The notes beneath the pieces were generated by a model. That model was not told the origin of the DNA. It worked only from the letters and a program-made list of their open reading frames with translations, and made no database searches. The translations under genes and the position numbers were made by a program. 10,884 nt of DNA from Actinomycetota bacterium (GTDB taxonomy: Bacteria > Actinomycetota > Thermoleophilia > Gaiellales > Gaiellaceae), in NCBI GenBank assembly GCA_005883235.1, contig VAYE01000051.1:1-10884 (forward strand), written 5' to 3'. Positions within the stretch are counted from its first letter, which is position 1, and the number at the start of each line of letters is the position of its first letter. Below are positions 1 through 5,641 of this stretch, one piece after another.

Positions 1-214
1 CGTTCAGGTCCATGTTCACGAGCACGTAGCCGGGCAGGACGCGCTTCTCGGCCTGCACCTTCTGGCCGTCCTTCGTCTCGATCACCTGCTCGGTCGGCAC
101 GACGACGCGGCGGAACCGCGGCGCCTGGTTCATCGAGACGATCCGGTGCTCGAGGTTGGCCTTCACCTTGTTCTCGTGACCGGAGTAGGTGTTGATGACG
201 TACCAGCGGAACAT
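1..214 (-). CDS. nusG: Transcription termination/antitermination protein NusG, N-terminal part (3' end outside window)
   Basis: The first 71 codons are present. The protein begins MFRWYVINTYSGHENKV and continues through an NGN-domain sequence with 'VVVPTEQVIE' and 'RVLPGYVLVNMDL', both characteristic of NusG. NusG binds RNA polymerase at the clamp, modulates pausing and termination, and couples transcription to translation. The ATG at 212-214 lies 10 nt after the secE stop codon. A TAGGGG stretch that includes that stop codon can act as ribosome binding site. The order rpmG-secE-nusG is the standard bacterial arrangement and supports the call. The gene is cut by the window edge, so the KOW domain cannot be seen. 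Confidence 0.97.
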   Translation of the reverse strand, partial: MFRWYVINTYSGHENKVKANLEHRIVSMNQAPRFRRVVVPTEQVIETKDGQKVQAEKRVLPGYVLVNMDLN

Positions 215-224
215 CGAAAGGCCC

Positions 225-569
225 CTACTGCCCGAGGAAGACGTTCTGGACGACGCGCTTCCAGATCAGGTCGTTCGCGTAGAGGTAGACCCCGACGATC
301 AGGCAGGCGATCAGCACGACCGCCGTCCCCTGGATCACCTGCGGCTGGCGCGGCCATTCGACCTTCTTGAGCTCGCCCCACGACTCGGCGATGAAACGGC
401 GGGCGCCTCCGCCCGGTGTGCGGCGCTGCCCGCCCTGGCTCTTCGGCGGTGTCGCGCCGGGCCGGACCTGAGCTTGACGCGCGCGAGCGCGCTGGACCAT
501 CTTCGAGTCGCCGGCGGGCTGCTGCTGGGCACGCCGAGCGCGGCGCTGCTGTCGAGTCTGCCTGGCCAT
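225..569 (-). CDS. secE: Preprotein translocase subunit SecE
   Basis: This 114-residue protein has a basic, Arg/Gln/Pro-rich N-terminus (residues 1-57), then the conserved amphipathic SecE stretch at 62-78 (ESWGELKKVEWPRQPQV) and one membrane segment at about 79-98. SecE clamps SecY in the SecYEG translocon of the plasma membrane. A single C-terminal membrane segment is the usual form outside Enterobacteria. The start chosen is the ATG at 567-569, preceded by GGGAGA. It overlaps the rpmG stop by one base (TGATG), which suggests translational coupling. The frame stays open upstream to 695, but that part is antisense to the reading of rpmG and has no SecE character. The long basic N-terminal tail is typical of high-GC actinobacteria. 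Confidence 0.93.
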   Translation of the reverse strand: MARQTRQQRRARRAQQQPAGDSKMVQRARARQAQVRPGATPPKSQGGQRRTPGGGARRFIAESWGELKKVEWPRQPQVIQGTAVVLIACLIVGVYLYANDLIWKRVVQNVFLGQ

Positions 570-730
570 CAGCGAGTCTCCCGATGCGCGGTGTGGCGAC
601 CGCACCAGCGGCAGTACTTGCGGAACTCGACCCGGTCGGGCGAGTTTCGCTTCGACTTCTGCGTCTGGTAGTTGCGGCGCTTGCACTCGGTGCAAGCGAG
701 GGTGATCGCGACTCGTACTCCGGTTGCCAT
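569..730 (-). CDS. rpmG: 50S ribosomal protein L33
   Basis: This 53-residue protein has the L33 sequence [21 protein letters not shown], with two CxxC pairs (CTEC and CRWC) that mark the zinc-binding (C+) form. The length is normal for L33. The ATG at 728-730 follows a purine-rich GGAAGAAAG. The longer open frame back to 790 runs into the tRNA gene and is not coding. rpmG sits 36 nt downstream of the tRNA-Met gene and overlaps secE by one base, so tRNA, rpmG, secE and nusG are probably one transcription unit. Confidence 0.97.
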   Translation of the reverse strand: MATGVRVAITLACTECKRRNYQTQKSKRNSPDRVEFRKYCRWCGRHTAHRETR

Positions 731-766
731 CTTTCTTCCGTTCCTAGTTTTGCAGGCGTAGCGAGA

Positions 767-839
767 TAGCGGCGGGTGGATTCGAACCACCGACCTGCGG
801 GTTATGAGTCCGCCGCTCTAACCGCTGAGCTACGCCGCC
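767..839 (-). tRNA. tRNA-Met (anticodon CAT), elongator type
   Basis: Read on the minus strand, 73 nt fold into a complete cloverleaf. The acceptor stem is GGCGGCG/CGCCGCT, the D arm GCTC-AGCGGTTA-GAGC, the anticodon loop CTCATAA (anticodon CAT at 804-806), the variable loop AGGTC, the T arm GGTGG-TTCGAAT-CCACC, and the discriminator base is A. CCA is not encoded. Two non-Watson-Crick positions stand out: a G1-U72 pair at the end of the acceptor stem and an A-C apposition at the base of the anticodon loop (31-39). The initiator features (C1-A72 mismatch, three G-C pairs next to the loop) are absent, so elongator Met is preferred. A lysidine-modified tRNA-Ile2 has the same anticodon and cannot be fully excluded by eye. 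Confidence 0.93.
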
Positions 840-852
840 GAAGGCGTGGACG

Positions 853-858
853 AGTGTA
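853..858 (-). promoter_or_regulatory. Candidate -10 box for the tRNA-Met/rpmG/secE/nusG unit
   Basis: On the minus strand the hexamer TACACT lies 13 nt upstream of the tRNA 5' end and fits the TANNNT -10 pattern of actinobacterial housekeeping promoters. No convincing -35 box is present at the right distance, which is common in this group. The placement is inferred from position only. Confidence 0.4.
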
Positions 859-920
859 GCAACGGCTCGTCGCAACCTTCCGAGCCGGATCGCCGTTGTC
901 CCAACACCTGGACTTTGGAC

Positions 921-930
921 GAGGAGGGGG
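921..930 (+). promoter_or_regulatory. Strong ribosome binding site that sets the MFS transporter start
   Basis: GAGGAGGGGG ends 5 nt before the GTG at 936-938. It is the only strong Shine-Dalgarno sequence near the 5' end of the transporter frame. This is why the GTG is preferred over the in-frame ATG at 846, which has none and lies within the tRNA promoter region. Confidence 0.8.
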
Positions 931-935
931 ACGCC

Positions 936-2429
936 GTGAGCGCAGCAGCAGCGACGGGTGAGCTCGGCTCCACCGGGCGGGCCGTCAAGACCAACATCCC
1001 GAAGCGACTCGACCGCTTGCCGTGGAGTCGCTGGCACTGGCTCGTCGTGATCGGCCTCGGGATCACGTGGATCCTGGACGGCTTCGAGGTGACCCTGGTC
1101 GGCTCGATCGCGAGCGCGCTCACCAGCAAGAACACGCTGCACCTGACGACGCACCAGGCATCCTCGGCCGGCACCTTCTACCTGGCGGGGGCCGTCGGCG
1201 GTGCGCTCCTCTTCGGCTACCTGACCGACCGCGTCGGCCGGAAGAAGCTCTTCATGGTCACGCTCGGCGTGTACCTGCTCTTCACGGTCGCGACCGCTTT
1301 CTCGTGGAACTTCGCGAGCTTCGCCGCGTTCCGCGTCCTCGCAGGGTCGGGCATCGGCGGCGAGTACGCGGCGATCAACTCCGCGATCGACGAGCTCATC
1401 CCCGCGCGCGTGCGGGGGCGCGTCGCGCTTGCGATCAACGGCTCGTGGTGGGTCGGCGCCGCCGGCTCGGCGCTCGCCTCGTACGCGCTGCTGAACTGGA
1501 TGAGCGCGTCGATCGGCTGGCGGCTCGGGTTCGGCATCGGCGCGACGCTCGCGCTCTGCATCCTCGCCATCCGCAGGTTCATCCCCGAGAGCCCGCGCTG
1601 GCTCCTCACGCACGGCCGCGCCGAGGAGGCGGAAGAGGTCGTCCGCGAGATCGAGGCCGAGGTCGAGAAGACCGCGGGCCCACTGCCCGACCCCGAGAAC
1701 GCGCCGCTGGAGGTCGAGCAACGCGAGCACATCGGCTTCGTCTCGATCGCCAAGTACGTGATCAAGGAATATCCGGCCCGCGGCGTCCTCGGACTCTCGC
1801 TGATGACCGGGCAGGCGTTCCTCTACAACGCGATCTTCTTCACCTACACCCTCGTCCTGACGAATTTCTTCAACGTCTCGGCGACGAAGGCCGGCCTGTT
1901 CCTCATCCCCTTCGCGGTCGGCAACTTCTTCGGGCCGCTCTTGCTCGGGCCGCTCTTCGACACGATCGGCCGCAAGGCGATGATCTCGTTCACCTACATC
2001 ACCTCGGGCGTCCTGCTGATCGTCACGGGCCAGCTCTTCGTCCACCACGCGGTCAGTGCGACGACGATGACGATCTGCTGGTCGGTGATCTTCTTCTTCG
2101 CGTCCGCCGGGGCCAGCGCGGCGTACCTGACCGTCTCGGAGCTCTTCCCGATGGAGGTGCGGGCGATGGCGATCGCCCTCTTCTACTCCGTCGGCACGGG
2201 CTTCGCGATTCTCTCGCCGACTCTCTTCGGCGCGCTGATCGCCACGAAGAGCCGGACGAACGTCGACTACGGCTACCTGCTCGGCGCAGCGCTGATGATC
2301 GGCGCCGGCCTCGTCGCCGTCTTCCTGGCCGTGGCCGCGGAGCGGCGCTCGCTCGAGGACATCGCGCGTCCGATCACCGCGCGAGCGCGTCCGGCCGACG
2401 CCGCCGCGGCGCCGGCGAGGGCGCGGTAG
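936..2429 (+). CDS. Major facilitator superfamily transporter, sugar/organic-acid proton symporter type
   Basis: The 497-residue protein has the twelve-helix MFS pattern. Helix 1 (about 35-56) carries ILDGFE, resembling the DGFD-type signature of metabolite:H+ symporters. The helix 2-3 loop has motif A (GYLTDRVGRKK, 94-104). GIGGEY lies at 139-144, and PESPRWL at 217-223 after helix 6, which is typical of sugar-porter-like families. The half-repeat of motif A (LFDTIGRK, 340-347) and SELFPMEVRA (401-410) follow. A charged cytoplasmic loop occupies about 224-275. The expected role is proton-coupled uptake or efflux of a small metabolite across the plasma membrane; the substrate cannot be told. 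The GTG start is chosen by its ribosome binding site. The gene is divergent from tRNA-Met, and a strong hairpin follows 12 nt after its stop. Its neighbours give no substrate hint. Confidence 0.9.
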   Translation: MSAAAATGELGSTGRAVKTNIPKRLDRLPWSRWHWLVVIGLGITWILDGFEVTLVGSIASALTSKNTLHLTTHQASSAGTFYLAGAVGGALLFGYLTDRVGRKKLFMVTLGVYLLFTVATAFSWNFASFAAFRVLAGSGIGGEYAAINSAIDELIPARVRGRVALAINGSWWVGAAGSALASYALLNWMSASIGWRLGFGIGATLALCILAIRRFIPESPRWLLTHGRAEEAEEVVREIEAEVEKTAGPLPDPENAPLEVEQREHIGFVSIAKYVIKEYPARGVLGLSLMTGQAFLYNAIFFTYTLVLTNFFNVSATKAGLFLIPFAVGNFFGPLLLGPLFDTIGRKAMISFTYITSGVLLIVTGQLFVHHAVSATTMTICWSVIFFFASAGASAAYLTVSELFPMEVRAMAIALFYSVGTGFAILSPTLFGALIATKSRTNVDYGYLLGAALMIGAGLVAVFLAVAAERRSLEDIARPITARARPADAAAAPARAR

Positions 2430-2441
2430 AGACGGATCTCA

Positions 2442-2471
2442 GGGGAGTGGGCCGCCCGCGGCCCGCTCCCC
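2442..2471. terminator. GC-rich hairpin, probable (bidirectional) terminator
   Basis: Positions 2442-2454 pair with 2459-2471 over 13 positions, with one G-T wobble (2448/2465); the four bases between them form the loop, which may shrink to two through an extra C-G pair. The hairpin begins 12 nt after the transporter stop. Only a weak T-containing stretch follows (cggtcctactctc), so it is not a classical U-tract terminator, but actinobacterial terminators often lack one. On the minus strand it also lies 4 nt beyond the stop of the small candidate ORF at 2476-2577, so it could serve both directions. Confidence 0.65.
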
Positions 2472-2475
2472 GGTC

Positions 2476-2577
2476 CTACTCTCGATCCTTGAGGTAGGGC
2501 GCTGCGGCGGTCGCGACCGTCATCAGGACGAGCGGCACGAGCGACCACGCGACGAGAAGCGCACCGAAGGTTCCCAC
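2476..2577 (-). CDS. Candidate small membrane peptide (33 codons), uncharacterised
   Basis: A GTG-initiated frame of 33 codons encodes one hydrophobic segment (VGTFGALLVAWSLVPLVLM) followed by a short, mostly charged tail ending KDRE. By a hand count, G/C content by codon position is roughly 73/45/82 percent (positions 1/2/3), the pattern expected of real coding sequence in this genome, whereas a random frame would rarely show it. The stop lies 4 nt before the strong hairpin at 2442-2471. Against it, the ribosome binding site is poor (GCGGG directly before the GTG), the start is uncertain, and the frame is open upstream only to about 2619. It could also be a decayed gene end. I do not recognise a family. 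Confidence 0.35.
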   Translation of the reverse strand: MGTFGALLVAWSLVPLVLMTVATAAAPYLKDRE

Positions 2578-2674
2578 CCCGCAAGCTTCGACACGGTGGG
2601 CACGGCGTGCAATGGGCCAACCGGCTCATCTTTCGGCTCCCCGGTCCCACGAGCTACCCTCGCAGCGACCGGCC

Positions 2675-3430
2675 ATGGCGCGCAGCCCCGTGCGGCGACC
2701 GCACGTTCCCGAGTACCTCCAGGCCTCCCGTCTTCCGCTCGTCTCGGAGGCGGAGCTCGGCGAGTCCCCGTGGCCGCCGATTCTCGCCGTCCTGACCGCC
2801 GCCGGGCTGTACGCCACCCTGCCGACCCGTTTCGCGGCCTCCTCCACAGCCGCCTTCGGCGTCGTGCGGTGGGTCGTTCCCACGCTTGCCGTCGTGCTGC
2901 TCGTTCCGCTGGCACTGAGCAGCGTGCCGCGCCGGGTCCCGGCCGTTCTTCGGCGCACGGGCGCGTTCCGGATCGGTCGAAGAGTCGCGTCGCTCGCCGT
3001 GATCGCGCTGATGAGCGCGGCGAACGCGGCCGCGATCGTGCTGCTCGTCCACATCCTCATCACGGGCGAGAAGACGGTCGCGCGCCAGCTGCTGCGGGCG
3101 GCGATCCACATGTGGTCGATGAACGTGCTCGTGTTCGCCCTCTGGTTCTGGGAGCTGGACTCGGGCGGGCCGCACGCCCGGTGCCGAGCCGAGGAGGTCA
3201 AGCCCGACTTCCTCTTCCCGCAGCAGGCCACGCCGGAGATCGCCGAGCCGGGCTGGCGGCCGAACTTCATCGACTACCTCTACGTCTCGTTCACGAACGC
3301 GACCGCGTTCAGCCCGACCGACACGATGCCGCTGAGCCGGTGGGCGAAGATGGCGATGCTCGTCGAGTCGACGGCGGGGCTGCTGCTCGCCGTGATCGTG
3401 GCCGCGCGCGCCGTGAACATCCTGCAGTGA
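2675..3430 (+). CDS. Uncharacterised polytopic membrane protein with C-terminal pore-like segment
   Basis: This 251-residue protein has a short basic N-terminus, then ESPWPP (30-35) and membrane segments at about 36-50, 63-83, 105-129 and 142-160. A soluble stretch follows with FWELDSGGP (158-166) and DFLFPQ (178-183). It ends with a re-entrant-looking piece DYLYVSFTNATAFSPTDTMP (200-219) and a last helix (223-246). The C-terminal layout recalls the helix-pore loop-helix of small ion channels, but there is no TVGYG potassium filter. From memory this is a conserved family of unknown function in actinobacteria; I could not check that. The ATG at 2675 is chosen because the sequence from ELGESPWPP onward looks conserved. 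An in-frame ATG at 2612 would add 21 residues, and neither has a good ribosome binding site. A weak TTTCGG/TACCCT promoter-like pair lies just upstream. The gene converges on pilC with only 3 nt between stops. Confidence 0.75.
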   Translation: MARSPVRRPHVPEYLQASRLPLVSEAELGESPWPPILAVLTAAGLYATLPTRFAASSTAAFGVVRWVVPTLAVVLLVPLALSSVPRRVPAVLRRTGAFRIGRRVASLAVIALMSAANAAAIVLLVHILITGEKTVARQLLRAAIHMWSMNVLVFALWFWELDSGGPHARCRAEEVKPDFLFPQQATPEIAEPGWRPNFIDYLYVSFTNATAFSPTDTMPLSRWAKMAMLVESTAGLLLAVIVAARAVNILQ

Positions 3431-3433
3431 GGG

Positions 3434-4645
3434 TTACTTGACGAGCGTGAGCAGCTTGAACATCGGCAGGTACATGGAGATGATGATCACGCCGACCATC
3501 ATGCCCACGGCGATCATCATCAGCGGCTCGATGATCGACGTCAGGGACTGGACCGCGGCGTCGACCTCGTCCTCGTAGAAGTCGGCGATCTTCCCGAGCA
3601 TCTTCTCGAGCTCGCCGGTCTCCTCGCCGATCTTCACCATCTGGCTGACCATCGGCGGGAACACGTCGCTGTCGATGAGCGGCTGGGCGATCGGGACGCC
3701 CTGGTGCACCTTCTCCCGCACGTCGGAGAGCGCCTCTTCCACGACCCAGTTCCCGGCCGTCTGGCCGGTGATCTCGAGCGCCTTGATGATGTCGACGCCG
3801 GCCGCGACGAGGGTCGAGAGCGTCCGCGAGAAGCGCGCCATCGTCACCTTGCGGACGGTGTCGCCGATCCGCATCGGGATTCGCAGCTTCGTCCGGTCCC
3901 AGACCTGCCTGCCCTTCTCGGTCCGCTTCAGCTTGCGGATCCCGAACACCGCGGCGATCGCGAGGGGGAAGATGATGTACCAGTCGCTCCGCAACGCGTT
4001 CGAGACGCCGACCACGATCTGGGTGAGCTTCGGGAGCTGGCCGCCGAGCTCGGCGAAGATCTTCACGAAGACCGGGACGAGGAAGAGCAGCATCCCGATC
4101 AGGACGAGGGTCGCGAAGACCATGACCACCGTCGGGTAGATCATCGCGCCCTTCACTCGGCGCCTGATCTGGGTCTCCTTCTCGATCTGAAAGGCGACGC
4201 GGTCGAGGACGGTGTCGAGGATTCCCGCGGCCTCGCCGGCCTCGACCATCGCGACGTACAGGCGGCTGAAGACCTTCGGGTGGCGCCCCATCGCCTCCGA
4301 GAGGAGAAGGCCGCCTTCGACGTCTGCGCGGAGCTCGTGGATGATCGCACCGAGGTAGGCGTCCTCCGTCTGCTCCTCGAGGATGACGAGGGCGCTTACG
4401 ACGTTCAGGCCCGCCTCGATCATCGTGGCGAACTGGCGCGAGAAGATCTGCAGCGACTTCGGCTTGATCTTCTTGAAGGTCGTGCGGACGCTCTCCTCGC
4501 CGCTCGCCGGGAGCTCGGCGAGGGTCTGCGGGAGCAAGCCGCGGATGCGGAGCTGCTCCCGCGCGCCCTTCGGATCCGGCGCGTGGACCTCGCCCGAGTG
4601 CTCGAGCCCTTGGGCGTTGATCGCCGTGTATGCGTAGGCCGCCAC
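3434..4645 (-). CDS. pilC: Type IV pilus inner-membrane platform protein PilC (GspF/T2SSF family)
   Basis: The 403-residue protein, normal for PilC, starts VAAYAYTAINAQG, the family's usual opening. Two homologous T2SSF domains follow (about 68-190 and 271-393), with FSRQFATMIEAGL (68-80) mirrored by FSRTLSTLVAAGV (272-284) and the paired VEAGEAAG and IGEETGEL motifs. Membrane segments lie at about 168-193, 222-236 and 371-395. PilC sits in the plasma membrane, binds the cytoplasmic motor ATPases and carries their movement to the pilin fibre. The GTG at 4643-4645 is the only sensible start and has no clear ribosome binding site. A sigma-28-like promoter motif ends 10 nt upstream, so the message may be almost leaderless. 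The gene stands alone, divergent from a minor prepilin, not beside pilB or pilT. Confidence 0.95.
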   Translation of the reverse strand: MAAYAYTAINAQGLEHSGEVHAPDPKGAREQLRIRGLLPQTLAELPASGEESVRTTFKKIKPKSLQIFSRQFATMIEAGLNVVSALVILEEQTEDAYLGAIIHELRADVEGGLLLSEAMGRHPKVFSRLYVAMVEAGEAAGILDTVLDRVAFQIEKETQIRRRVKGAMIYPTVVMVFATLVLIGMLLFLVPVFVKIFAELGGQLPKLTQIVVGVSNALRSDWYIIFPLAIAAVFGIRKLKRTEKGRQVWDRTKLRIPMRIGDTVRKVTMARFSRTLSTLVAAGVDIIKALEITGQTAGNWVVEEALSDVREKVHQGVPIAQPLIDSDVFPPMVSQMVKIGEETGELEKMLGKIADFYEDEVDAAVQSLTSIIEPLMMIAVGMMVGVIIISMYLPMFKLLTLVK

Positions 4646-4655
4646 GCTGAGCCAG

Positions 4656-4682
4656 CTATCGGCAGGGGGATCGGCGCGCTTG
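4656..4682 (-). promoter_or_regulatory. Candidate FliA/WhiG-type promoter of pilC
   Basis: On the minus strand CAAG (4679-4682), a 15-nt spacer and GCCGATAG (4656-4663) match the spacing and -10 element of the established FliA/WhiG consensus TAAA-N15-GCCGATAA (-35: 2 of 4; -10: 7 of 8). The motif ends 10 nt before the pilC GTG. The -35 bases are the same ones used, on the other strand, by the candidate pilV promoter. Confidence 0.5.
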
Positions 4683-4707
4683 AGGTAACACGCGCGCGTG
4701 CCGATAG
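4681..4707 (+). promoter_or_regulatory. Candidate FliA/WhiG-type promoter of the pilV-like gene
   Basis: TGAG (4681-4684), a 15-nt spacer and GCCGATAG (4700-4707) follow the TAAA-N15-GCCGATAA pattern (-35: 2 of 4; -10: 7 of 8). The motif ends 7 nt before the GTG start, so transcription would begin at or next to the start codon, giving a leaderless message. That fits the lack of a ribosome binding site. A housekeeping-type reading (TTGAGG with a GATAGC-like -10) is also possible. Confidence 0.5.
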
Positions 4708-4714
4708 CGCTTCC

Positions 4715-5230
4715 GTGCTCACGCGGCTGCGCGGCGAGAAGGGTTTCGGCCTGCTCGAGCTCCTGATGGCGATGACGATGCTCAGCATCGGCATCCTCGC
4801 CCTCGTGGCGGCCTTCAACTCGGGCCAGGTCGCCCTGCAGCGGGCGAGCCGCACGTCCACCGCCGCGGCGCTCGCGGACGCCCAGATGGAGCGCTATCGG
4901 GCGCTCACCTACGCGGCGATCGTGCTCGACGCCAGCTCGGTCACCAACGCCGACTCGACCTACAAGAACGACTCGGTGCTGGGCGGGAACATCGCCAACG
5001 ACGTCACCACGTCGACCGACTGCGGAGCCCTGCCGCCGGAGTGCGTCCCGAGCCGAAACGTCACCGGCGCCGACCGTCACAACTACCGCCTCGACAGCTA
5101 CGTCACCCTGACGACGCCCCCGAACGGGCGCCAGCTCAAGCTCGTGACCGTCGTCGTCCGCGGGACGATCTCGCCGTACCCGACGTACGCGCGCGAGCAG
5201 TCGACCTTCGACCTCTCGACCGGCAGCTAG
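4715..5230 (+). CDS. Type IV minor prepilin, PilV-like
   Basis: The 171-residue protein has a 10-residue leader ending EKG, followed by the prepilin signature FGLLELLMAMTMLSIGILAL, with Glu at +5 of the mature chain. The prepilin peptidase would cut between Gly10 and Phe11 and methylate the new N-terminus. The hydrophobic helix (about 13-34) and the ensuing DAQMERYRAL (55-64) resemble PilV/GspI-type minor pilins, which prime pilus assembly at the tip. A possible disulfide loop joins Cys103 and Cys110. The GTG is the only start that leaves a normal leader, and there is no ribosome binding site. It is divergent from pilC and ends on a CTAG shared with the stop of the opposite gene. Other minor pilins usually found with PilV (FimT, PilW, PilX) are absent here. 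Confidence 0.88.
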   Translation: MLTRLRGEKGFGLLELLMAMTMLSIGILALVAAFNSGQVALQRASRTSTAAALADAQMERYRALTYAAIVLDASSVTNADSTYKNDSVLGGNIANDVTTSTDCGALPPECVPSRNVTGADRHNYRLDSYVTLTTPPNGRQLKLVTVVVRGTISPYPTYAREQSTFDLSTGS

Positions 5231-5246
5231 AAGCAGCGGTCGAGGG
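5213..5246. terminator. Hairpin centred on overlapping convergent stop codons, possible bidirectional terminator
   Basis: CTCGACCG (5215-5222) pairs exactly with CGGTCGAG (5237-5244), and a T-G and a C-G pair extend the stem to 10 bp. The 14-nt loop holds the palindrome CTAG, which supplies the TAG stop of both the plus-strand pilin and the minus-strand gene. There is no U-tract. A role in ending transcription from both sides is inferred from its placement. Confidence 0.45.
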
Positions 5247-5640
5247 CGGCCCGTGAGGCGGAGGAGGGGCCGCCGCTCCAGAGCATGACCACCGTGCCGT
5301 GGCCCTGAGCGGTGATGTCGATCCCCTGGGCCGCGGCCGCCGCTTCCATGCGCGCCTCCTGATGGGCTTGCTTCGTGTCCATCAGCCAGCCGGAGTCCTC
5401 GGCGATCGTCACGTCGTAGAGGTGCTTGTCGATGTCCTGCAGCTTCCTCTGCATGCTCTCGGGTAGCTGCTGGCCGTCCCCGGTCGTCCCGAGCACGTCC
5501 TCGAAGAACCTGGAGCGGTTGACGGTCGCTCCCCTTTTCTCGAGGCAGCTCGCCACCTTCGCGGCGCTCGCGCCGTGCGGGTGGAGGGCGTACGCGAGGA
5601 ACGCGACGAGCAGTGCTCCGACGAGGACGAGCTTGCCCAC
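5227..5640 (-). CDS. Exported or membrane-anchored protein of unknown function in the pilus operon
   Basis: The 137-residue protein has a hydrophobic N-terminal segment (about 3-19) followed by HPHGASAA, which is either a cleavable signal peptide or an N-terminal anchor. The rest is soluble, with Cys32 (SCLEKRGATV) and Cys136, the residue before the last, which could form a disulfide closing the domain. I do not recognise the family. The start is the GTG at 5638-5640, one base after the stop of the PilP-like gene, with no ribosome binding site, so translation is probably coupled. As last gene of the pilT-pilM-pilN-pilO operon it is likely a T4P accessory protein acting outside the membrane; that is inference from position alone. 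Confidence 0.78.
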   Translation of the reverse strand: MGKLVLVGALLVAFLAYALHPHGASAAKVASCLEKRGATVNRSRFFEDVLGTTGDGQQLPESMQRKLQDIDKHLYDVTIAEDSGWLMDTKQAHQEARMEAAAAAQGIDITAQGHGTVVMLWSGGPSSASRAALDRCF

Positions 5641-5641
5641 G

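Larger units (their letters stand above)
4654..4708. repeat. Perfect 10-bp inverted repeat between pilC and the pilV-like gene
   Basis: GCTATCGGCA (4654-4663) and its exact reverse complement TGCCGATAGC (4699-4708) flank a 35-nt spacer in the 69-bp divergent intergenic region. Each arm sits the same way round relative to the gene it faces. I read the arms as paired -10 elements; they could instead be two operator half-sites for a shared regulator. Confidence 0.8.

Noticed and set aside
846..935. Upstream ATG start (846) for the MFS transporter
   Set aside because: It lacks a ribosome binding site, would encode 30 residues without membrane or family character, and overlaps the candidate promoter of the tRNA. 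The GTG at 936 has a strong ribosome binding site.
744..2048. Long minus-strand frame antisense to the MFS gene
   Set aside because: Composition is Arg/Glu/Asp-rich with no domain, as expected of a shadow frame in GC-rich coding DNA, and it runs through the tRNA gene.
2596..3441. Alternative plus-strand frame over the uncharacterised membrane protein gene
   Set aside because: Arg/Ala-rich shadow without hydrophobic segments. The frame at 2675-3430 has membrane helices and conserved-looking motifs.
3704..4714. Upstream extension of the pilV-like frame across pilC
   Set aside because: This part is antisense to a well-supported pilC and has Arg/Asp/Glu-rich shadow composition. A prepilin cannot carry a leader of hundreds of residues.
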